64,000 bases of DNA from Gemmobacter lanyuensis (GCF_014652355.1 NZ_BMYQ01000009.1:1-64000); one strand, 5' to 3'. Shown: positions 25,511-34,541, counted from the first letter of the stretch. Made by a program: numbers and translations. Notes: generated from the letters alone by a model not told the origin.

Positions 25511-26106
25511 CTCGGCGCCGCCACATTTTGTGCAAGATCGAAGGATCGGCCTGCGGAAAACGCGCCTTCGGCCAGGGTGATCGCGATTTCTTCCTGCCCG
25601 TCGGGGGTTTGCCCCCTGTGATCGACCACCGAGAGGGCGCCGTAATCATCCGCCATGGCCCGCAAGATCCCGACAAGAACATGGCCCGCCCCGGACAGGT
25701 CTGATCGGCAGAACAGCGTGTAGTCGGTGGGTGACCGATCCCGCAGGTCGAGCGCGAGCAAATCAGCATCCGGCAGGGCCAGACGCGCCCGCCCCGGCAG
25801 GTCTTCCAGAGATTGCAGGAAATCGGCATAGGTCGTTCCGCCGAACCGCAAAAGCCGCCTCAACCCATGCATATTGGGGTGAGACACCAGATAGCTGCCC
25901 AAATCCTCAAGAATGCTGTCGCGGGAGCGGCCGAGCAATTGGGTCGCCGCATCCAGCACCGCATCAGTCAGCACCGGATCATATGTCAGCATCGCCTCAA
26001 AGCTGTCAAAGCCGAGGCCCGCGCCACGCACCACCTGCACCCAGGCCCCTGCACCATAGGTATCACGCAGAAAACACTGGATCGACCGATTGATTAGCCC
26101 ATGCAT
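25504..26106 (-). CDS. H-NOX-like sensor protein lacking the usual proximal histidine
   Basis: The 200-residue protein opens with the H-NOX signature MHGLINRSIQCFLRDTYG and keeps the family length and helix order. Two key features are missing. At the position of the heme-ligating His (H102 in the Thermoanaerobacter protein, in an FL..MDEVH context) it reads FLQSLEDLPG, with P104. The YxSxR heme-propionate motif is degenerate (TLFCR, 130-134). H76 and H80 lie earlier and are the only nearby alternatives. It may bind heme differently, bind another ligand, or act as a heme-free partner of the adjacent diguanylate cyclase. The ATG is preceded by a weak GGGGG. Confidence 0.82.
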   Translation of the reverse strand: MHGLINRSIQCFLRDTYGAGAWVQVVRGAGLGFDSFEAMLTYDPVLTDAVLDAATQLLGRSRDSILEDLGSYLVSHPNMHGLRRLLRFGGTTYADFLQSLEDLPGRARLALPDADLLALDLRDRSPTDYTLFCRSDLSGAGHVLVGILRAMADDYGALSVVDHRGQTPDGQEEIAITLAEGAFSAGRSFDLAQNVAAPRW

Positions 26107-26166
26107 TTTGCCCCCCTGTCATCTCGACACAGGTTAGGGCCAGAGCTTTAATAAACCCTTTTCGCC

Positions 26167-27906
26167 TCAGGGCACCATCATCAGGTTCAGATCGGGCATT
26201 TGAAGGGCATTCAGCGGAACCGGGGCCAATTGCGGCACAGCCTGTGACTGCAGTTGATGCAGCAGGCTCAGCGCTGTGTCGCCTTGCGGCAGGGTCGCCC
26301 CCAGATTGACCACCTGGCGCCGCTGGATCTGGCCATCGGCCATGCCAAACGCCTCCATCCGCAGCCAGCCGTCACTTTCGCGCAACAGCACCAGAACCTC
26401 GGGGCCGGGGAATTGCGGGATGAAATCGGCGGTCATCATCACGCAGGGTTGCACGCCACCGGTGGCCCCGGCACGGCAGAGCCGCAGCCAATCTTCCAGT
26501 TCCAGCGCGGTCAGCGAAGCCAGCACCGCATCGCGCAAATCCGTCGCCTCGACCGGGCGTAGCGGCAGGGCCACCGCCAGATCCTGCCGGAGGTCCGACG
26601 CCGCGCGCGCCTCGGTTTCGGCAGGACGGCCGCGCGCGGCGAGCCTGGCAGCCAGCGCCTCTTGCCCCGGTTCCTGGGCGCGACGCTCCAGTTCTGCCAG
26701 CGCGGCAGCCCCCGGACGCCCCCATTCGGCCAACCCCTGCACATCCAGTTGATCGGCGGTGATCCGGCCCGAGTCGAGACGCGCGATCTGACTTTGCGTC
26801 GCCAGGGCTTCGGCGTTCAGGATCGGGGTCAGCAGCGCCACGGCAAGCGCCAGCAGCACAAGAGCCATCGTCACATTCGCCTGCCGGATCCGCCCGGCCC
26901 AGCCCTGACCGCGCAAGACCGCCAGCAGATATAGGCCGCCATAACCGAGCCCGAGCCCTGCAACACAGGCCGCAAAGATCCGGTCCGGCGTCCAGCCGTA
27001 TTGCACGGCACGCAGCCAGACCGCCCAGGTCCCCAGTGCAGCGGGCAAGATCAGAAGCCCCGCCATGATCCGCGCGGATGTCAGGATCAGGATGCTGCGG
27101 GTGGCCGTCGCATCGGATTTGTCGAGCGCCGAGGTCACAAGCGTGGCCCCGATGGCGGTAATGCCCAAAAGCGTGACCGCCGCAGACAGGGCGCCGAACA
27201 GGCGGTCCACCCCGCCGATGGCCAGGGCGACAAGAAACACCAGAAGCACAAGAAGCACCGGCGGCAGCAGCAGGCGCAACAGCCGCAGAACAAGATAGGG
27301 CGACACGGCGTCCGACAGTTCATCCACAACGGCAATGCCAAGGCCGAGCATCGCCCCGGTCAGCGCACTGCTGACCGCCCCCAGATCCATCAAGGTCGCA
27401 ATGGCCGTGACCCCCACCATCGACAGCAAGAGGTCCGACAGGAACAGCAGCAGATACACCAGCCCCACGAAAAGCCAAGCCGAGGCATAGCGGATCACGA
27501 TGGTCCAGGCTTCGGCGAACAGAAGCGGGTAATCGCGCCATCGTCCCAGAAGTGCCGCCACCAGAAACGGCAAGGGAACAAAGATCAGCACGAGGGCAGA
27601 CAACACTGGGATCGGCTGATCGAACATGGAGGATACGCTGTCGTAGCGCTGACTGGCCCAACCCAGCAACAGCGCGACCGCCACCGCAAGGGGGGCGGCC
27701 ACCAGACTGGCCCGGCCCAGACGCACCGGGCCTGCCATGCCAAGCACCGCGAAGGTGAAGACCACGGCAAAGGCAATCAGCACCAGGGCAGGTCGTTCAG
27801 GCAGCCAGTGGCGTTCCAGCACTTCGGACAGCGCATAGAAGGACAGGCCGGCAAGCCCGCCCACCGTGGCCATGGTCATCCGCTGCCGCGTGGCGCGTTC
27901 CATCAT
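26167..27906 (-). CDS. DUF4153 multi-pass membrane protein
   Basis: The 579-residue protein has about ten or more hydrophobic helices over residues 10-375, followed by a soluble domain (about 385-579) that is probably outside the cytoplasm. The hydrophobic pattern and the SAWLFVGLVYLLLFLSDLL segment match the DUF4153 family of unknown function. The ATG at 27906 follows GCAGGAGC. It is a single gene, convergent with nothing and spaced from both neighbours. Function cannot be assigned. Confidence 0.75.
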   Translation of the reverse strand: MMERATRQRMTMATVGGLAGLSFYALSEVLERHWLPERPALVLIAFAVVFTFAVLGMAGPVRLGRASLVAAPLAVAVALLLGWASQRYDSVSSMFDQPIPVLSALVLIFVPLPFLVAALLGRWRDYPLLFAEAWTIVIRYASAWLFVGLVYLLLFLSDLLLSMVGVTAIATLMDLGAVSSALTGAMLGLGIAVVDELSDAVSPYLVLRLLRLLLPPVLLVLLVFLVALAIGGVDRLFGALSAAVTLLGITAIGATLVTSALDKSDATATRSILILTSARIMAGLLILPAALGTWAVWLRAVQYGWTPDRIFAACVAGLGLGYGGLYLLAVLRGQGWAGRIRQANVTMALVLLALAVALLTPILNAEALATQSQIARLDSGRITADQLDVQGLAEWGRPGAAALAELERRAQEPGQEALAARLAARGRPAETEARAASDLRQDLAVALPLRPVEATDLRDAVLASLTALELEDWLRLCRAGATGGVQPCVMMTADFIPQFPGPEVLVLLRESDGWLRMEAFGMADGQIQRRQVVNLGATLPQGDTALSLLHQLQSQAVPQLAPVPLNALQMPDLNLMMVP

Positions 27907-27990
27907 GTTCAGCTCCTGCGCTTCCTCGGGATCGACCGATCCCGACCGGACCCTACCCCCGCCGCACAGGAAGGAAAAGGCGCAGCGGTG

Positions 27991-29526
27991 TCAGGCGTCG
28001 ACGGGGATTCCTGCCGCCTGACGGCGGTCGGCGACGAATTCTTCCAGCGCACCGCGGGCAGCATCTGCCATCGGCGGGGCAATACATTCCTCTAGCAAAC
28101 GGGGATACAGACGATGGGCACGTTCCGAGGACCAGACGGCACCGTCCTGGTGCCAGGCCTCATAAGGCCGCAGTTCCGACAGGAATGGGCGCGGGACGCT
28201 GCCGACGCGGTCTTGCGTCTGGCGCGTGCCGAAGAAATGTCCACCGGCGCCCACGTCGCGCAGAAGATCGAGCGCAAGCGCGGTGGGATCGGTCGCCAGA
28301 AGTCCCGCATCGCAATAGCGCTGAATGCCTTGCAGCATCTCGCAATCCATCAGGAATTTTTCGGGGCTGGCCATCAGCCCGCTCTCGAGCCAGCCCGCCG
28401 CGTGATAGATCATTGCACTTCCGGCCTGCAGCGCCGCCCAGACCGCGTTCGAGGTTTCGGCCATCGACTGCCCATCCGGCACCGGCGCATTCGACGGGGC
28501 TGATCCCCGCAGCGGAAGACCATAGTGACGGGCCATCTGGCCTGTCATCTGGGTCGCGCGAATGTATTCGGGTGTGCCATAGACCGGCGCCCCGGTCTTG
28601 AGATCGGCCGAAGGCGAAAGCCCGCCCAGCATGACAGGACAGCCCGGCTGGATAACCTGCAAAAGCGTGATGACGGCCAACCCCTCGGCCAGCGCAAGCG
28701 CAACCGCACCAGCCAGCGTGACCGGCGCCGTCGCCCCTGCCACGGCAAAAGGCGTGACGATCACAGGCTGGCCCTGCCGCGCAAAACGCATGGCGGCATC
28801 CAGCACCGCGCCTTCGTAGCGCAGAGGAGAGAGAGAGTTGATATTCGTGAACATGCGCGGTGCGGCCGCGAATTCACCGGGGGAAAGACCGGCGGCAAGG
28901 CGCACCATCTCCATCGCGTCTTCGGCCTGCGCGGCATTCAACGAATAGGCGTGACAGACCTTGTCGGTACGGGTCAGCATCTCGGCCATGCATTCGGAAT
29001 GACGGCTGGCGGCCGGCACATCCGCAGGTTCCACCGGGTAGCCGCCCAGGAAATGGATGCAGTTGAAATGCTGCGCAAGGGCCAGCATCTCGCGGAAGGC
29101 GGCGCGGTCGCCGCTGCGCTTGCCACGTTCCAGATCCCAGGCATTCGGCGCCGATGACACGCACCCGAACAGAAGATGCCCATCCCCTACCGGGATCGCC
29201 CGCGCCGGATTGCGTGGCGTGATGGTGAAGGATCGTGGCACCAGCGCCAGCTTTTCGGCGACAAAGGCCGGGTCGAACCGCACCGTCGTGCCCGTCACCC
29301 GACAGCCGGCGCGACGCAGCGCAAGGGCCGCATCCCCATTCTGCAGATCGACACCAATGTCCGCGAGAATACGCATCACACCCGCGTCCAGACGCGCCAC
29401 GCCCTCGGGGTCCAGCGGATCAACCGGGCGGTCGATCAGACGGGGAATCGACCAGGGCATCTGGCTGACTGCCGTCAGGGGCGGACGTGCCGCCTTGCCC
29501 CGCGTCGCTGTCTGTTCATCGGACAT
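27991..29526 (-). CDS. MttB-family (COG5598) methyltransferase, non-pyrrolysine type
   Basis: The 511-residue protein belongs to the trimethylamine methyltransferase superfamily. The frame has no internal amber codon, so it is a non-pyrrolysine member; some of these demethylate glycine betaine or other quaternary amines. Landmarks are the early LDAGVMRILADIG helix, the GG.P motif in FLGGYPVEPADVP and the late AGGHFFGT. No corrinoid protein gene lies nearby, so a methyl acceptor must be encoded elsewhere. The ATG at 29526 follows GGAGG; the longer frame to 29580 lacks a ribosome-binding site. Substrate unknown. Confidence 0.82.
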   Translation of the reverse strand: MSDEQTATRGKAARPPLTAVSQMPWSIPRLIDRPVDPLDPEGVARLDAGVMRILADIGVDLQNGDAALALRRAGCRVTGTTVRFDPAFVAEKLALVPRSFTITPRNPARAIPVGDGHLLFGCVSSAPNAWDLERGKRSGDRAAFREMLALAQHFNCIHFLGGYPVEPADVPAASRHSECMAEMLTRTDKVCHAYSLNAAQAEDAMEMVRLAAGLSPGEFAAAPRMFTNINSLSPLRYEGAVLDAAMRFARQGQPVIVTPFAVAGATAPVTLAGAVALALAEGLAVITLLQVIQPGCPVMLGGLSPSADLKTGAPVYGTPEYIRATQMTGQMARHYGLPLRGSAPSNAPVPDGQSMAETSNAVWAALQAGSAMIYHAAGWLESGLMASPEKFLMDCEMLQGIQRYCDAGLLATDPTALALDLLRDVGAGGHFFGTRQTQDRVGSVPRPFLSELRPYEAWHQDGAVWSSERAHRLYPRLLEECIAPPMADAARGALEEFVADRRQAAGIPVDA

Positions 29527-29643
29527 GTCGCCTCCACCGTCACTTCGACCCGTTGCAGCGCAGGATGACGGAAAGCCCATTGTAAGCAGACAATGTTTGC
29601 GACATTTTCGCGCCGCTTTCAGACCGTCTTGCGCCTTGCAGCC

Positions 29644-30339
29644 TCAGGCCGCGACCCTTTCGTCCAGCCAAGCGGGCAAACCGCCGATATCGGCAAGCAC
29701 CACATCGGCATGGGGCGCAAGATCGGCGGCGCCCGCAATTCCCGTCAGCACGGCCACGCGCTGCATGCCGGCGGCGCGCCCGGCCTCAAGATCATGGCGG
29801 CTGTCGCCCACCATGGCGACCTGTGCCGGGTCCAGCCCGGTCTGGCGGCAAAAGGCCAAAAGCTGCCCCGGCGCAGGCTTTGCGCCATGGCCCGAGTCAT
29901 ACCCTGCGACGAAGTCGAACAGATCCGTCAAATCATGGGCCGCCAGATGCGCGCGGGCCGGGCGCTCGGTGTCATTGGTGGCAAGCCCGATGACAAGGCC
30001 GCGGGCGCGCAACGATTCGAACAGCGGCCTCAGCGCCACGGCGGGCACCATCTGCGCCGTCGCCGCCACTGCATTCATCCGCGCCATCAGCGCATCTGGG
30101 GCATATCCCGGCAGGTAGGGCAGCAAGACTTCGGCAATTTCGGGGGCGGTCCCTGCGATGACCGGGCTTGAAGGATGGAAATCCTGCCGCAGGGGATCAT
30201 ACCCGATTGCGGCAGCCAGACGTCCCCTGAGATCGGCATCGGGGGTGATTTCAGCCAGCACCCGATCCGCCCAAAGACCCCAACTGCGCCGAAAATCGAA
30301 CAGCGTCCCGTCCTTGTCGAAGATCAGCCCCCGGATCAT
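29644..30339 (-). CDS. HAD-superfamily phosphatase, phosphoglycolate phosphatase-like
   Basis: The 231-residue protein has all HAD motifs: nucleophile IFDKDGTLFD (residues 6-15), motif II LATNDTE, motif III Lys in GAKPAPG, and motif IV VGDSRHDLEAG. The cap is the small helical type found in phosphoglycolate phosphatase and related enzymes. The substrate is uncertain. The ATG at 30339 follows AGGAGGGG. It lies 68 bases after the DUF3572 gene on the same strand. Confidence 0.85.
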   Translation of the reverse strand: MIRGLIFDKDGTLFDFRRSWGLWADRVLAEITPDADLRGRLAAAIGYDPLRQDFHPSSPVIAGTAPEIAEVLLPYLPGYAPDALMARMNAVAATAQMVPAVALRPLFESLRARGLVIGLATNDTERPARAHLAAHDLTDLFDFVAGYDSGHGAKPAPGQLLAFCRQTGLDPAQVAMVGDSRHDLEAGRAAGMQRVAVLTGIAGAADLAPHADVVLADIGGLPAWLDERVAA

Positions 30340-30407
30340 GCCAGCCCCTCCTGTGGTCTTGCCTGCACCTTGGCGCGGGCACGTCAGCTTGGCAAGCCCT
30401 GCGCCGG

Positions 30408-30689
30408 TCAGGTCCAATGCGGCCCCGCACCACCGGGCAGCAACTGGCGCGCCTGATAGGGCAGCTCGGGCGGCACGCCCGCAGCTTCGGCAAAGGCCAG
30501 AACCATGCTGTCGTCCATCAGCAGGAAATCCAGCACTGCCCCCAGAAATTCGGGCTGGGCAGCCAGACGGCGCAGATCATCGGGCGCCGCGCCTGTGGCC
30601 GACAGAAACTGCGGCAGCAGCTCATCCTGGCCCAACAGCCAGCCAAGGGCCTGAAGCCCAAGCGTTTCGGCGGATTCCTGCTTCATCAT
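30408..30689 (-). CDS. DUF3572 family protein
   Basis: The 93-residue acidic helical protein matches DUF3572 (QESAETLGLQALGWLLGQDELLPQFL). This family is found beside pleD in many alphaproteobacteria, as it is here (divergent, 119 bases apart). Two ATG codons stand in tandem at the start. Function is unknown. Confidence 0.85.
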   Translation of the reverse strand: MMKQESAETLGLQALGWLLGQDELLPQFLSATGAAPDDLRRLAAQPEFLGAVLDFLLMDDSMVLAFAEAAGVPPELPYQARQLLPGGAGPHWT

Positions 30690-30808
30690 GGGTCTTGTCC
30701 TGTATTTCCGCCCCGTCAGGCGTGTCGGTATTTAACAAATCGAAAGCATTTCTTAACCAGTTGCAGTAAAAGATGCGGGTATCCGGTAGCAAGTGAAACG
30801 GCAACGTA

Positions 30809-32191
30809 ATGGCGGGCACGATCCTCATCGTTGACGACGTGGCGACAAACCGCATCGTCCTGAAGGTCAAGCTGGGGGCGGCATGCTACCAGCCCCTGAT
30901 GGCCGCCGATGGCGCGGGCTGCCTGCGCCTCGCGCGTGAGGCGCGGCCGGATCTCATCCTCCTCGATGTGGCGCTTCCGGACATTCCGGGGGTTGAGGTG
31001 CTGCAACGTCTGCGCAGTGACCCGCTGACCCGCGACATTCCCGTGGTCATGGTGGCAGGGACGGCCGACCCCGCCTTGCGGCGCGCAGCCCTGCTGGCCG
31101 GTGCGGACGATTATTTCGTCAAACCTGTCGATGACGCCTTGCTGATGGCCCGGCTGCGCAACCTGCGTCGCACGCATGAGGCGCTGGCCGAACTGGGACA
31201 ACGGGGGGATACCTTGCAGGCGCTGGGTCTGGCCGAAGATCAGGCCGGCTTTGCGCGCCCCGGCACCATCGCCCTAGTCTGCGACCGCCCCGAAGAGGCG
31301 CTGCGCTGGCGGCGCGACATGGCCCCCCATCTGTCTGATCAGTTGCTGACCCTGCATCGGGAAGAGGCGCTGGCTCAGACATCAGGCCCCGATTGCCCGG
31401 ACATCTTCGTCATTGATGGGGATCTGGGGGGACGCGGCGGCGGCCTTCGGCTGATGTCGGAATTGCGGTCGCGGTCGGCCACGCGGCATGCAGGTATCGT
31501 ATTGCTGCATCCCGACGCGCGGGCCGATGATCTGGCCATGGCCTATGACATGGGCGCGAATGAGGCGATGGAGACCGGACATCCCGCAGCTGAACTTGCG
31601 CTGCGGCTGCGGGCGCTGCTTCGCCGCAAACACGCAGCCGACCGGCTGCGCGCGACCGTGCAGGATGGGTTGCGCCTTGCGGTCATCGATCCGCTGACCG
31701 GGCTTTACAACCGCCGCTACGCGCTGCCCCGTCTGGCGACCATCGCAGACCGGGCGCAGATGCTTGGCACCTGTTTCGCGGTGATGGTCATTGATCTCGA
31801 CCGTTTCAAGGCGGTGAATGACTGTTTCGGCCATGCCGGGGGCGACAGCGTGCTGGCCGAAGTGGCGCATCGGCTGGCGGAAAATCTGCGCGCCTCGGAT
31901 CTGGTGGCCCGCATCGGGGGGGAGGAGTTTCTGGTTGCCCTGCCCGACACCGGCCTTCCAGAGGCGCAGCAGATTGCCGAACGGCTGTGCCGCATGGTGC
32001 AAGAGGCACCGATTGCCCTGCCCGACGGGCGGAGCCTGTCGGTCACCGTCTCGATCGGCCTGGCGGTGGCGGCGGGGTCGAAGGTCGCCACGCAGGACGT
32101 GGCGCATATGGTGGACCGCGCCGACCGCGCGCTTTTGGACGCCAAGGCGCAGGGGCGCAATCAGGTGATGCTGGATGCAAGCGCCGCCTAG
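30809..32191 (+). CDS. pleD: PleD-type diguanylate cyclase response regulator
   Basis: The 460-residue protein has receiver 1 with D53 in LLDVALPDIPG and K in YFVKPVDD, a second degenerate receiver (about 150-275) and a C-terminal GGDEF domain. The active site is GGEEF and the inhibitory RxxD (RASD) stands five residues before it, so both activity and feedback are kept. PleD makes c-di-GMP at a cell pole during the cell cycle in Caulobacter. Position next to DUF3572 supports orthology. The ATG is preceded by only a weak ribosome-binding site. It meets the minus-strand ZraP-like gene with a 4-base overlap. Confidence 0.93.
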   Translation: MAGTILIVDDVATNRIVLKVKLGAACYQPLMAADGAGCLRLAREARPDLILLDVALPDIPGVEVLQRLRSDPLTRDIPVVMVAGTADPALRRAALLAGADDYFVKPVDDALLMARLRNLRRTHEALAELGQRGDTLQALGLAEDQAGFARPGTIALVCDRPEEALRWRRDMAPHLSDQLLTLHREEALAQTSGPDCPDIFVIDGDLGGRGGGLRLMSELRSRSATRHAGIVLLHPDARADDLAMAYDMGANEAMETGHPAAELALRLRALLRRKHAADRLRATVQDGLRLAVIDPLTGLYNRRYALPRLATIADRAQMLGTCFAVMVIDLDRFKAVNDCFGHAGGDSVLAEVAHRLAENLRASDLVARIGGEEFLVALPDTGLPEAQQIAERLCRMVQEAPIALPDGRSLSVTVSIGLAVAAGSKVATQDVAHMVDRADRALLDAKAQGRNQVMLDASAA

Positions 32192-32682
32192 CGGCCGTTG
32201 CCTTCGTCGTGATGACGGTCGTCACCATGGCCGCCGCGTTTCAGGCTTTGTTCCAGCCGGTCGGCAAAGGCCCGGCGCGCTTCGGGCGTCATCCGGGTCA
32301 GGTGATCGGCCAGCAGGCCCTGACCCATGCGGATCTGATCCACAAAGACCATGCGCTGCCCATCCAGCGCCGCGCGCAGGGCGTTGGCGTCAAAAGGTTC
32401 GGCGCGCAACACGGCCACCACTGCCGCCATGTCGCCCTGCATTCGGGCGCGCATTTCACTCAGGCCGGGGCCGCGTTCAAGAAACACGCGGCGCAGTTCT
32501 TTGCGGTCACTGTCATCCAAGGCGGCGGCATAGGGGCCAAAGCCCAGATCACGCCCCCCCTTTTCCGTCAGGGGCGGGCCTTTCAGGATCGCGCCCCCCA
32601 CCATCCCCAACACCAGCAGATTGACCGCGAGCGAGGCAAAGAACGCGCGCTTCCAACGCGTTGCGCTTGGCAGTTCAGCCAT
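32188..32682 (-). CDS. Periplasmic metal-sensor/chaperone, ZraP/CnrR-like
   Basis: The 164-residue protein has one N-terminal signal-anchor helix (about 11-33) and a periplasmic helical hairpin with LDDSDRKELRRVFLERGP. This is typical of the Spy/CpxP/ZraP/CnrR heavy-metal family. The C-terminus is His/Asp-rich (GGHGDDRHHDEG) and may bind metal. The ATG at 32682 has GGAGGGG seven bases ahead; a GTG at 32688 overlapping the previous stop is the alternative. It forms an operon with the sigma and anti-sigma genes, so it probably senses metal or envelope stress and signals to the anti-sigma factor, as CnrX does for CnrH. Confidence 0.82.
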   Translation of the reverse strand: MAELPSATRWKRAFFASLAVNLLVLGMVGGAILKGPPLTEKGGRDLGFGPYAAALDDSDRKELRRVFLERGPGLSEMRARMQGDMAAVVAVLRAEPFDANALRAALDGQRMVFVDQIRMGQGLLADHLTRMTPEARRAFADRLEQSLKRGGHGDDRHHDEGNGR

Positions 32683-32684
32683 GG

Positions 32685-33038
32685 TCACCCCTCCGAGAGC
32701 CAGCCGTCAAGGCTGGGAATAAGATCCACCTGTTCCACCGTCTCGGCCCCCTGCAGCGCCACCCGGATCGTGGTCACGGGCGCAGGCTGCACAAAGCCGA
32801 TCCAGACACCGGCGGCGGTCGCGGTGGCAAGGCCCGTTGCCGCACCGCCAAAGCCGAACACCCAGCGTGAAAACCGCGCCAGCAATCCGGGCGGCGCCAC
32901 GGCGGGTGCAGCCTGCACCACGGGGTCAGGTTGCAGCGCATAGGCATCTTCCAGCATCCGCGCCATGAAATCGGACGAGGCCTCCGCAGGGCGGGACCGC
33001 GCAGCCGACAGCAGATCGTCAAGTTCCTGCGGTGTCAT
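32685..33038 (-). CDS. Probable anti-sigma factor
   Basis: The 117-residue protein has a short acidic cytoplasmic N-terminus (MTPQELDDLLSAARS), one transmembrane helix at about 62-83 and a small periplasmic end. No zinc anti-sigma HxxxCxxC motif is present. It lies between an ECF sigma gene (31 bases upstream) and a ZraP-like gene. In such trios the middle protein holds the sigma factor at the membrane. The ATG at 33038 follows GGAG. The assignment rests on topology and context, not on a recognised domain. Confidence 0.7.
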   Translation of the reverse strand: MTPQELDDLLSAARSRPAEASSDFMARMLEDAYALQPDPVVQAAPAVAPPGLLARFSRWVFGFGGAATGLATATAAGVWIGFVQPAPVTTIRVALQGAETVEQVDLIPSLDGWLSEG

Positions 33039-33069
33039 TTCGCATCTCCAGACCATGGGCCGGCGCCTC

Positions 33070-33675
33070 TCATGCCTCTGCCCCTTCATCTTCATATCCC
33101 AGTGCCGCCCGCTGCCCCGACAAAATCGCGGTCAGCGCGCGTTTGCCCCGCGCCGTCAGGCTTTCGACCGCCTCGACGCCGATCTCCATGATTGCGGCGA
33201 TTTCGGGGTTCGTCATCCCTTCAATATGGCGCAGCACCACCGCCTGCCGCTGCCGGTCGGGCAGCTGGGCCAGCGCAGTATCCAGCGCCGCCATGCGGTC
33301 AGCCTCGATCATCTGGGCCACGGCACCCGGCGTTGCATCGGCCACCTCGGGCGCTTCGTCCAGCGCGGTCGCGGCGCGGCGCTGACGGGCGCGGTGCCGG
33401 TCGGTCACCAGATTGGTGACGACCCGGTAAAGCCAGGTCGTGACCTGCGCCTCACCCGCGCGCCAGTCCGGCGCGATTTTCCAAAGCCGCACCAGAGCCT
33501 CTTGCGCCACATCCTCGGCCTCAGCCCGGTCGCCCAGCAGACGCGCGGCATAGCCCAGCACCCGTGGCGACAGGCGCAGGACCAAGACCCGCGCAGCCGA
33601 ACGATCCCCCTGCGCATAGCGCGCCAGAAGCACTTCGTCAGAGAGATCGGTCAGATCGTCAAGCGGCATGGTCAT
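33070..33675 (-). CDS. ECF-type RNA polymerase sigma factor
   Basis: The 201-residue protein has sigma region 2 (about 20-85, with EAEDVAQEALVRLWK and the promoter-melting helix) and region 4 (about 135-185, LPDRQRQAVVLRHIEGMTNPEIA). There is no region 1 or 3. It heads the sigma / anti-sigma / ZraP-like operon, so it likely responds to a periplasmic metal or envelope signal. The start is ATG at 33675 or 33669; neither has a strong ribosome-binding site. Confidence 0.92.
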   Translation of the reverse strand: MTMPLDDLTDLSDEVLLARYAQGDRSAARVLVLRLSPRVLGYAARLLGDRAEAEDVAQEALVRLWKIAPDWRAGEAQVTTWLYRVVTNLVTDRHRARQRRAATALDEAPEVADATPGAVAQMIEADRMAALDTALAQLPDRQRQAVVLRHIEGMTNPEIAAIMEIGVEAVESLTARGKRALTAILSGQRAALGYEDEGAEA

Positions 33676-33749
33676 CAGAAGCCGAGCGTTACCTGCAAGC
33701 ATCCCCCCCGGCAAGACAGGCCTGCCGGAGGGGGTATCCCAACCACGGG

Positions 33750-34343
33750 TCAGTTCCCGGTGGTGCCACCATAGCCCTGGCCATGTTTGCCATGACCGCG
33801 GCCATGGCCATCGTCCATGCCGTGACCTTCGCCCATGCCATGCCCCATCATGCCTTCAGGGTTGGCGCGGGCGGCTTCCAGCTCGGCCTTGGTGACGGCC
33901 CCGTCGCCATCGGCGTCCAGACGGTCAATCATCTGCGCCCCCGGCCCCGGCATGGCCAGAAGCTCTGTCACCGAAACCGCGCCATCGCCATCCACGTCCA
34001 TCCGCTCCAGCATCTGGGGTGCCATCGCCTTGGCACGGGCCTCGGCCGCCTTCATATGCATCGCGGTCAGTTCCTCGGCGGTGATCTTGCCATCACCATC
34101 GGAATCCACGGCCTTCATCTCGGCCACGCGGTGGGCCTTGAATTCATCGGCCGTGATCTTGCCGTCCTTGTTGGCATCGACGGTGTCGAAGTCGAACATC
34201 GGGCCCATCATCGGCCCGCCCATCATACCCATATGGCCCATCATGCCCCCGTCGCGCATCCGATCGGCCAGCGCCGCCGACCCAAGCCCACCCACGAGGA
34301 TGGCGGCCAGGGCTGCGGTATAAGCAAAGCTGCGTTTCTGCAT
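33750..34343 (-). CDS. Periplasmic EF-hand protein with Met- and His-rich ends
   Basis: The 197-residue protein has a signal peptide (cut near ALADR, about 27) and four EF-hand loops in two pairs: DANKDGKITADEF, DSDGDGKITAEEL, DVDGDGAVSVTEL and DADGDGAVTKAEL. The N-terminal segment is Met-rich (MMGHMGMMGG) and the C-terminal tail is His/Gly-rich. Both suggest binding of copper or another soft metal besides calcium. The ATG at 34343 follows AGGAGA. It lies 74 bases upstream of the sigma operon on the same strand and is a plausible target or partner of it. Confidence 0.85.
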   Translation of the reverse strand: MQKRSFAYTAALAAILVGGLGSAALADRMRDGGMMGHMGMMGGPMMGPMFDFDTVDANKDGKITADEFKAHRVAEMKAVDSDGDGKITAEELTAMHMKAAEARAKAMAPQMLERMDVDGDGAVSVTELLAMPGPGAQMIDRLDADGDGAVTKAELEAARANPEGMMGHGMGEGHGMDDGHGRGHGKHGQGYGGTTGN

Positions 34344-34541
34344 CGTCGTCTCCTGCATCTAGCTTGCGGCGGCCTCTGCATGTCGCCGTCAGAAGGGAAA
34401 CGCCCCACAGTCGGAATTCCGTCGCAGATTTTTCAAACCGCCCAAAATTGCGACTTTACCGCGCATGTTTCGGCTTTGCTCTTTGCCAGCGCCCTCACCC
34501 GCCTTATTGTCTGTCGGTCGATCAAGGGAGTCTCGATCAGC

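Noticed and set aside
27991-29526. Pyrrolysine-containing trimethylamine methyltransferase
   Set aside because: There is no in-frame amber codon, so it is a non-pyrrolysine member of the family.
30690-30808. CtrA binding site upstream of pleD
   Set aside because: Two TTAA words are present but 17 bases apart rather than 7, so the TTAA-N7-TTAA consensus is not met. A lone TTAACCAG half-site is too weak to call.
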